Shown: piece after piece, positions 1 through 5,162 of the stretch | How the letters are laid out: every line of letters starts with the position of its first letter | Numbering within the stretch: the stretch's first letter is position 1 | NCBI GenBank assembly: GCA_937927795.1 | Contig: CALBSF010000038.1 | Span: 1 to 5,162, forward strand | Origin: an uncultured Rickettsiales bacterium | GTDB taxonomy: Bacteria; Pseudomonadota; Alphaproteobacteria; Rickettsiales; UBA1997 | Reading direction: 5' to 3' | Length of the DNA stretch: 5,162 bases | Position numbers and translations under genes: made by a program | The notes under the pieces: model-generated | What the model saw: only the letters and a program-made list of their open reading frames with translations | Database searches by the model: none | What the model was told of the DNA's origin: nothing

Positions 1-3000
1 CCTGAAGCTGTTCATCTGGATCATGGCCATCTAAAGAGCCGCCATGTTGACGAGTTGAAGGAAATAAAGGGAGAAGCTTGCTGCCTAAAGTAAAAGCTGC
101 AGGATATAATAAATCTACATTAATTTTATCAGCGCTAACCATGTCAGCTTGCATTGCTGCAAAAAAGTTCTGACCACCAGAATTATCTGGCTTTCCCATG
201 TTTGGACTTTTTGACCTTAATGAATCTGCGTCAATATCAGAAGGGTCGCTGCTCCTTCTGCTGTGGCTAATCATAGGAGTGGTTATGCCAGCAAGATCTA
301 TTTCTTTGTCTTCCACAGTAAGATCAGAGTCTGTCATTTCTTCTGCTGCATTACCCTGATAAACCGGATCTTCAGAATTATCATTTCCCTCTTCGCTGCC
401 TAGAGGGACATCTAAAGCTAAACCGCTCTGAGTAACTAAAGGCACTATGGCAGCCTGCGACGCCTTTCTCCTTTTTTTGCGCCATAAATAAGCAAGATAT
501 GTTGCTATGAAAGTGCCTGCAGCGCTACCCATAACCGAACCAACAATTGTTGCAGTCTTATTGCTTTTACTTTTCTTGGGTTTATTAGCAACAGTTATTG
601 ATTCTAATCCAGTTGCGGTTTTGGTTGTCGATGTTGTTTTGGTTTTGCTTGATATAACTGTTCCATCCAAAGTTCTTGTTACTGACTTTGATCTAGTTAC
701 AAAACTTTCCCCACTTTTCGAAGGTGTAACGGTGGATGTGGTTGTTTTTATATATTCACTTGGAGTTTTAGATGAAGAAATTGTTCTTGATGTAGTTGTG
801 GTTTTTGAACCAGTGCCGCTCGATGTTACAGTGGTTGATTTGGTGGTGGTTGATGTAGTGGTTATTGTTCCTGATGGAGATGGCGTTTTCGTAACAGTTA
901 CAGTTGTTGAGCCAGTTTCACTTGGCGTGGTAGTTGCAGTTTTTGTTATTGTTCCTGATGGAGATGGCGTTTTTGTAACAGTTACAGTTGTTGAGCCAGT
1001 TTTACTTGGTGAAGGCGTAGTAGTTATGGTTTTTGTTATAGTTACTCCTGCACACACAGAAACTGTTTTAGTAACCAAAGGACTACTTGTTTTGCTAGTA
1101 GTGCTTCTAGTAACTACAGGATTAAAAATAAAAGATGAAGAAGATTCTATTATTGCTTTTAGATGACTCTTATTCTTAATTTTAGGGAAAATTAATACTT
1201 TATTTCCAGGAAAAACTGCCACTGCATAAGTTTGTAAACCCGCAGATATTGGCTTTTGCTCTCTAACTTTTTGAACCAAACTATCAACAGAAAAAGGAAG
1301 GCCGGAAATTGGAAAATCTACTTCTGCAATAGTGCCATATACAACATCTCTAGGACTGTTAGCAGAAAGTGGTAGCGCTATAGAGCCATGTGAAAAATAT
1401 CCTGAAATATATGTGAGTGAGTTATCGCCAATTTCAGAAAGATTTAAAAGTGGGTTTGAAGCACCAGGCTTTGGGAATGGAAATACTGCTCTTTGAGTGG
1501 GCGTTGATCTAGCATCTTGCACTCCATCAACAAAATAGCCGGTAGGCTGATCTGCACTATCGCTAGTAGCAACTTGCTGTAAATATACTTTAGGACTTGG
1601 TGTGGTAGTATCAACCAAAACAACATCACCAGTTGAAAGAGTAACTCTATCTGACGCTTGACTAATAACAGCTTTTCCTGGTGGCGAGCCCATAACAAAT
1701 GAAGATCTCATAAAATGCCCATTTGAATATATCGGCACATGCTTTACTATGTTGTTCAAAGCATCTTTAAATAAAAAATAATATTGACCATTATCATATT
1801 TAGCTAAAGAAGGTTTAGAAGAGCTATCCGCAAAACAAACAGCAGAACCATTTGTCTGAACATATCTAAGATCAATGCCATCTGCAAAAAAAGAGCCAGA
1901 TTGATCTATATATCCACCCATTGCAAAATTTCCATATTTATCGATGCTGTATATCCGGCAGCCATCTGCAACAAAAAGGGCTCTTGTTTGTGCATCGGGA
2001 TCTAAAATCAATAGTAATTGTTCTGGTCTATCTGGGTATCCACGACCAAGGTTAGCAGTTCCGATTGCCGCCCCATTTCTAGTGTAAGTTGAGAAAAGAT
2101 TAAGGGCTGGTGCAAAATAATTACCACCAAAACTTGCGGCAGCACTGTTAAAACTCATAATACCAAACCTGCCATCTTTACTATCTAGTGGAATAATTAC
2201 AGGCTTAGTGATATAACCACCAAGAGAGTATCCGAGATCTATAGGCGGTCTAAAGGGTCCTAGGCCTAATGCAGGCGAAGCAACATCTTGACCAAAAGTA
2301 ATGCCGAATCTATTATCTGCTCTTTCTTTATCCACATCAAGATTACCGCTTATAACCGCTAAAGTTGGAGGACGTAGTGGAGCACCTCTATCATCATAGC
2401 AACTATCTTGAGTAACTGTAATATTCGCGCAACCATTTTGAGTAAATATATATTTGCCAAGCAACCACTGAGAATCACTTATTTTAACTGCATTTCCTTG
2501 AATAGAAAATGCAACAAAATCATTGCCAGCTTCAGATGGACTTCCGCCAGAAAGCACACATACCTCTGATCCAAGCCCTCCCAAATAAGTTGGTTGTTTT
2601 TCTGCACTTCCTCCAAAATAAGGGGGTCGCGTAGGGTTTAAATATTCTATACCAAAACCTGCGCCCGAAGAGCGACCACGCAATTTTCTAGCCTTAACCA
2701 CTGGCAATTTAAGCGACAAATCTTGACCGCCGCGCCCTGCAGATTCAGTTTCTTGCAGTTTCGATTCTTGAGCAACTCTTTGGGCGGCCTTGCGAGCAAA
2801 GTCTTTTCTGATATCGTCAAGAGATAGCTTTGCTTTGTCCGTAGCGGGCTTTAACGCATGAGATCTGCTTGCAGGGGTTCTTCTTACGGAGCGAGATTTT
2901 GAACTTGAGGGTGCATTGCTATGAGGCGTTCTAGCGCCATGAGAAACTACATCGGCATATTCACGAGAAGTAGCAATTTCATATCCATCAGTCAATTTTG

Positions 3001-3340
3001 GCAAGGCGTCCTTTTCTTCTATTGCAAGAGTGCTAGAGCGGGGCATCACTTCCGTTGTATTTCTGATTAATGATGCAATAAAAATTGGCAAGAGTGTGGC
3101 AAGAGCGCTTTTATTAGCTGGTATATTTTCACTGAAATATGTAAGCATCTTGTTTGGATCAAAAAGATGTGGGCCAGTTTTGATTTCTTGTCTATATTCT
3201 TCTAAAAACTGCTTATATTTTCCTAATCCTTTTATTTTTAAATAATTATCCAACTTCCATTTTGCGTGCCTTGATTCTGCTCTAAGATTTCCTTGCGGTG
3301 ATTTATTGATCCTTACAGGTAGAGATCTTCTTCTTTGCAT
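1..3340 (-). CDS. Large stalked single-pass membrane protein, unknown family, 3' end missing
   Basis: Unbroken minus-strand frame from ATG at 3340-3338 to the left edge: 1113 complete codons, no stop seen, so the C-terminus is missing. An in-frame TAA at 3347-3349, two codons upstream, fixes the start; ribosome-binding sequence is weak. I recognise no family. Visible order: basic N-terminus (MQRRRSLPVR) without a signal peptide; short hydrophobic stretch 79-92; Ser/Arg/Lys-rich linker about 130-225; Gly/Tyr/Phe-rich, probably beta-rich region about 225-735 with recurring FGI motifs (229, 345, 392) and four of the protein's six Cys between 304 and 502; Thr/Ser-rich basic stalk about 741-918; hydrophobic helix 930-953 with GxxxGxxxG (G934, G938, G942); RKKRRK; then an acidic Ser-rich tail containing RRSSDPSD (1028-1035). 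Inferred role: surface or host-membrane protein of an intracellular bacterium. Beginning 52 bases after metG on the same strand, it could be read through from it. Its G+C is higher than metG's. The reading frame is certain; the function is not. Confidence 0.5.
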   Translation of the reverse strand, partial: MQRRRSLPVRINKSPQGNLRAESRHAKWKLDNYLKIKGLGKYKQFLEEYRQEIKTGPHLFDPNKMLTYFSENIPANKSALATLLPIFIASLIRNTTEVMPRSSTLAIEEKDALPKLTDGYEIATSREYADVVSHGARTPHSNAPSSSKSRSVRRTPASRSHALKPATDKAKLSLDDIRKDFARKAAQRVAQESKLQETESAGRGGQDLSLKLPVVKARKLRGRSSGAGFGIEYLNPTRPPYFGGSAEKQPTYLGGLGSEVCVLSGGSPSEAGNDFVAFSIQGNAVKISDSQWLLGKYIFTQNGCANITVTQDSCYDDRGAPLRPPTLAVISGNLDVDKERADNRFGITFGQDVASPALGLGPFRPPIDLGYSLGGYITKPVIIPLDSKDGRFGIMSFNSAAASFGGNYFAPALNLFSTYTRNGAAIGTANLGRGYPDRPEQLLLILDPDAQTRALFVADGCRIYSIDKYGNFAMGGYIDQSGSFFADGIDLRYVQTNGSAVCFADSSSKPSLAKYDNGQYYFLFKDALNNIVKHVPIYSNGHFMRSSFVMGSPPGKAVISQASDRVTLSTGDVVLVDTTTPSPKVYLQQVATSDSADQPTGYFVDGVQDARSTPTQRAVFPFPKPGASNPLLNLSEIGDNSLTYISGYFSHGSIALPLSANSPRDVVYGTIAEVDFPISGLPFSVDSLVQKVREQKPISAGLQTYAVAVFPGNKVLIFPKIKNKSHLKAIIESSSSFIFNPVVTRSTTSKTSSPLVTKTVSVCAGVTITKTITTTPSPSKTGSTTVTVTKTPSPSGTITKTATTTPSETGSTTVTVTKTPSPSGTITTTSTTTKSTTVTSSGTGSKTTTTSRTISSSKTPSEYIKTTTSTVTPSKSGESFVTRSKSVTRTLDGTVISSKTKTTSTTKTATGLESITVANKPKKSKSNKTATIVGSVMGSAAGTFIATYLAYLWRKKRRKASQAAIVPLVTQSGLALDVPLGSEEGNDNSEDPVYQGNAAEEMTDSDLTVEDKEIDLAGITTPMISHSRRSSDPSDIDADSLRSKSPNMGKPDNSGGQNFFAAMQADMVSADKINVDLLYPAAFTLGSKLLPLFPSTRQHGGSLDGHDPDEQLQ
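482..553 (-). other. Transmembrane helix with glycine zipper and basic stop-transfer
   Basis: Codons 930-953 of the long gene encode an uncharged hydrophobic stretch, ATIVGSVMGSAAG then TFIATYLAYLW. Lys-rich residues (KPKKSKSNK) precede it and RKKRRK follows directly. Glycines at every fourth position (934, 938, 942) form a GxxxGxxxG pattern, which in known membrane proteins packs helices together. The stronger positive cluster on the C-terminal side predicts, by the positive-inside rule, that the tail is cytosolic and the Thr/Ser stalk lies outside. The helix is clear; dimerisation and orientation are inferences. Confidence 0.85.
861..1009 (-). repeat. Tandem repeat in the Thr/Ser stalk, period 84 bp (28 residues)
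   Basis: Two 65-base copies, 861-925 and 945-1009, differ at two positions and are spaced 84 bases apart. In the minus-strand protein they encode PS(K/E)TGSTTVTVTKTPSPSGTIT at residues 778-799 and 806-827. One difference is silent (ACA/ACG) and the other changes Lys to Glu. A third, degenerate copy that includes a 6-base indel lies at about 1010-1048, and the pattern fades on the other side near 840. The near identity at DNA level points to recent duplication. Such stalk repeats change length easily by slippage or recombination. Confidence 0.9.
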
Positions 3341-3392
3341 ATCATCTTAATTAAAAAAGAATTTTGGACGCTCTCATATTACGTCTATAGTA

Positions 3393-4952
3393 TTAAACAA
3401 CAATTCTAGGAAAAATCGCTTTTGGTTCTCTAATTTTATGATTTGATTTTAATGATGATTTTGAGTCAATAAAATCAAGCATTCTTGCCGATTCATCAAT
3501 ATTTAAAACATCTAAAATTTTTGCCGATAAATTTGGAATAAAAGCCTGCAAACAAATTGCAATTACTCGTAAATTTTCAGCAATCACCGATAAAACTAAA
3601 TTCATTTCTTCAATTTTTCCTTCTTTTTTTAAATTCCACGGAGCGTTGTTATTAATGAATTCATTACACTTACTTGAATGATTTAAAATTTCAAAAATTG
3701 CTTTATCAAAACTTAATTTTTTAATTTCCTCAGATAAAATTTCTTTTAAATTATAAGCGTTTTTTAGCAATTCTTTTGCGTCTTCAAAATTAGAAAAATC
3801 AACAATTTCACTATTATTATTTTTGTAAATCATCGATAATGAACGCTGCGCTAAATTGCCAATATTATTAGCTAATTCAGAATTTACGCGGGTAATTAAA
3901 TTTGCTCTTGAGTAATCGCCATCCCCACCAAAAGGAACTTCGCGCAGTAAAAAATATTTAAAATAATCAATTGCAGTTTCTTTGTCGCAGCCAAGGCTTT
4001 CAAGCCATTCTAGCTCTTTTATTGGATCAATTACATTACCTAAAGATTTAGAAATTTTTTGCCCTTCATTTGTCCACCAGCCGTGGGCGTAGACTTGATA
4101 AGGTAAATTAATTTCAGCTGCCATTAAAAATGCTGGCCAGTAAACTGCGTGAAATCTCACAATATCTTTACCAACAATATGCAGCGGAGAAGATGAAGTA
4201 TTTAGCCAAAATTTTTTATATAAATCAGCATTTTCATCAGGAAAATCAAGGGCGGAAAGATAATTGGTTAAAGCATCTAGCCACACATACATCACATGTT
4301 TTTCATCATTTGGAATTTTAATTCCCCAAGAAAAAGAAGTGCGCGAAATTGACAAATCTTTTAATCCACCTTTTACAAAAGACACAACTTCATTGTAACG
4401 CGATTGTGGGCGAATGAAGTCTGGCGCGGCTTCATAAAGTGCTAATAATTTATCTTGAAAAGCAGATAATTTGAAAAAATAACTTTCTTCTTTATGCCAA
4501 GTAACATCTGCTCCGGTTGGTGCTTTGCCATCAACTAATTCATCTTCATTATAAAATGCTTCATCGCGAAGCGCATACCAACCTTCATAAACATCCTTAT
4601 AAATCCAGCCTTTTTCTTCTAGTTTTTTCCAAAAATTTTGCGCCGATTTTTTATGTCGATCTTCAGTGGTTCTGATAAAATCATCATTAGAAAATTGCAT
4701 GATTTTTGTTAATTCACGAAATTTTGTTGAAACTTCATCGCAAAATTCTTGGGGATTTTTATCTCTCGCCAAAGCTGATTTTTCAACCTTTTGCCCATGT
4801 TCGTCAGTGCCGGTTAGAAAAAAGCAATCAAAGCCTTCTAGCCTTCTAAAACGCGCCATTACATCGCAAGCAAGTGAAGTGTAAGCATGACCAATATGTG
4901 GAATATCATTTACATAATAAATTGGCGAAGTTACATAAAAATTTCTTTCCAT
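3393..4952 (-). CDS. metG: Methionyl-tRNA synthetase
   Basis: Class I aminoacyl-tRNA synthetase that joins methionine to tRNA-Met using ATP, in the cytosol; essential for translation. The 519-residue protein is complete. The Rossmann catalytic domain carries HIGH at 19-22 (PHIGHAYTS), GTDEHGQ at 48-54 and the KMSKS-loop variant KISKS at 299-303 within GQKISKSLGN. The connective-peptide region (about 118-160, YEGWYALRDEAFYNEDEL) has no Cys, so it lacks the zinc knuckle of the E. coli type, as in other short bacterial MetRS. The helical anticodon-binding domain (about 350-510) includes NNNAPWNLKK (434-443), with the Trp expected to contact the anticodon. There is no C-terminal Trbp111-like tRNA-binding domain. 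An in-frame stop at 4977-4979 and the family-typical MERNFYVTSPIYYVND support the start. No clear Shine-Dalgarno precedes it; the leader is almost all A and T. A palindromic element lies 57 bases upstream. Confidence 0.97.
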   Translation of the reverse strand: MERNFYVTSPIYYVNDIPHIGHAYTSLACDVMARFRRLEGFDCFFLTGTDEHGQKVEKSALARDKNPQEFCDEVSTKFRELTKIMQFSNDDFIRTTEDRHKKSAQNFWKKLEEKGWIYKDVYEGWYALRDEAFYNEDELVDGKAPTGADVTWHKEESYFFKLSAFQDKLLALYEAAPDFIRPQSRYNEVVSFVKGGLKDLSISRTSFSWGIKIPNDEKHVMYVWLDALTNYLSALDFPDENADLYKKFWLNTSSSPLHIVGKDIVRFHAVYWPAFLMAAEINLPYQVYAHGWWTNEGQKISKSLGNVIDPIKELEWLESLGCDKETAIDYFKYFLLREVPFGGDGDYSRANLITRVNSELANNIGNLAQRSLSMIYKNNNSEIVDFSNFEDAKELLKNAYNLKEILSEEIKKLSFDKAIFEILNHSSKCNEFINNNAPWNLKKEGKIEEMNLVLSVIAENLRVIAICLQAFIPNLSAKILDVLNIDESARMLDFIDSKSSLKSNHKIREPKAIFPRIVV

Positions 4953-5000
4953 TTGAATTTTTAAAATTTTTTGATATTATTTTTCCTAAGCGAAGCCTTT

Positions 5001-5123
5001 ATTTTATACCAATAATCATATTTAATTATACATTTAAACGAAATATTTTTGAGGATAAAATTTAAGTAAAAAACCGCATGTATCAGGATATACATAAGGT
5101 TTTTTACTTAAATTTTATACCAA
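5001..5123 (+). repeat. 12-bp direct repeat ATTTTATACCAA at 5001-5012 and 5112-5123
   Basis: The same 12 bases occur just outside and overlapping the left outer arm (5001-5012) and again at the end of the inner right arm (5112-5123). The copies are 111 bases apart. They could be a remnant of rearrangement or nested insertion within the palindromic element. In AT-rich DNA some chance matching is expected, so only the observation itself is firm. Confidence 0.6.
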
Positions 5124-5162
5124 AAAGATGAAGCTTAAATGTATAATTAAATATGATAATTG
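5010..5162. repeat. Nested palindromic element, MITE-like, upstream of metG
   Basis: The outer arms 5010-5037 and 5135-5162 are inverted copies of 28 bases with one mismatch. An inner pair, 5055-5075 and 5098-5118, is a perfect 21-base inverted repeat. Within its 22-base loop a further 6-base stem (ATGTAT at 5078-5083, ATACAT at 5090-5095) closes on CAGGAT. The segments between outer and inner arms (5038-5054 and 5119-5134) pair only partly. The whole can fold on itself over about 150 bases and contains no plausible gene. The right arm reaches the last base of the window, so the element may extend further. It looks like a non-autonomous palindromic repeat or miniature inverted-repeat transposable element, but copy number cannot be seen from one window. 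The repeat structure is certain; the mobile-element reading is an inference. Confidence 0.85.
5068..5105. terminator. Possible bidirectional terminator at the core of the palindrome
   Basis: The tip of the inner hairpin reads A6CC, a loop with its own small stem, then GGT6. Transcription from either side would give a hairpin followed by a U tract, the layout of a bidirectional intrinsic terminator. It could insulate metG from the gene to the right. Against this, the GC part of the stem is only two pairs before a mismatch, and the flanking repeat is far longer than a terminator needs, so it may simply be the centre of a repeat element. Confidence 0.3.

Noticed and set aside
861..1009. CRISPR-like array
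   Set aside because: The repeats are in frame, encode Thr/Ser-rich stalk and are not separated by unique spacers of equal length.
507..1166. Plus-strand open frame of 219 codons rich in Val and Asp
   Set aside because: It is the antisense shadow of the Thr/Ser-rich stalk: Thr (ACN), Ser and Lys codons read backwards give Val/Leu-rich sequence without stops. It has no ribosome-binding site or recognisable domain.
1444..1698. Minus-strand open frame of 84 codons in another frame
   Set aside because: It lies wholly inside the long minus-strand gene in a different frame, with no supporting signal.
3030..3245. Plus-strand open frame of 71 codons
   Set aside because: It is antisense to the N-terminal part of the long gene; its hydrophobic look comes from the complement.
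3353..3385. Possible terminator after metG (GACG/CGTC stem, then a T run on the minus strand)
   Set aside because: The stem is only four pairs with an 11-base loop, and the T run begins several bases beyond it, too weak to support.
3376..3403. Possible minus-strand promoter for the long gene (TTGTTG, 16 bases, TAATAT)
   Set aside because: Both hexamers match the consensus at only about half their positions, in an AT-rich gap where such matches are expected by chance.
4130..5065. Three plus-strand open frames (4130-4321, 4666-4884, 4874-5065)
   Set aside because: The first two are antisense to metG. The third overlaps the start of metG and the palindromic spacer; none has coding character.

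Overview
The window reads as part of an AT-rich alphaproteobacterial genome, plausibly an intracellular lineage of the Rickettsiales or Holosporales type. This rests on a zinc-knuckle-less methionyl-tRNA synthetase with alphaproteobacterial sequence character (for example the YEGWYALRDEAFY stretch) and on strongly AT-biased codons and spacers. The taxonomic call is an inference, because the window holds no rRNA or other strong marker.

Layout, right to left, since both genes are on the minus strand. Bases 4953-5162 are a non-coding AT-rich spacer dominated by a nested palindromic element: outer 28-bp arms with one mismatch, and an inner perfect 21-bp inverted repeat. The element starts at about 5010 and reaches the right edge. 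Bases 3393-4952 hold a complete metG (519 aa). After a 52-base gap comes one very long open frame that starts at 3340 and runs off the left edge without a stop (at least 1113 residues). It has an N-terminal start and no stop inside the window. No stretch over about 210 bases lacks a gene.

The long minus-strand protein is the notable content. I do not recognise a family for it. In order it has a basic N-terminus without a signal peptide, a short hydrophobic stretch (79-92), a low-complexity basic linker, a glycine- and aromatic-rich probably beta-rich region (about 225-735), and a Thr/Ser-rich mucin-like stalk (about 741-918, 56% Thr+Ser over 741-910) with internal tandem repeats. It then has a single glycine-zipper transmembrane helix (930-953) followed by RKKRRK, and an acidic, Ser-rich tail of at least 155 residues. 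This order resembles eukaryotic single-pass stalked surface receptors and is unusual for a bacterial gene. Its base composition is visibly richer in G+C than metG next door.

There is no sign that the two genes share a function. metG is housekeeping. The long gene is best read as an accessory surface protein or a candidate host-interaction protein, perhaps transcribed by read-through from metG.
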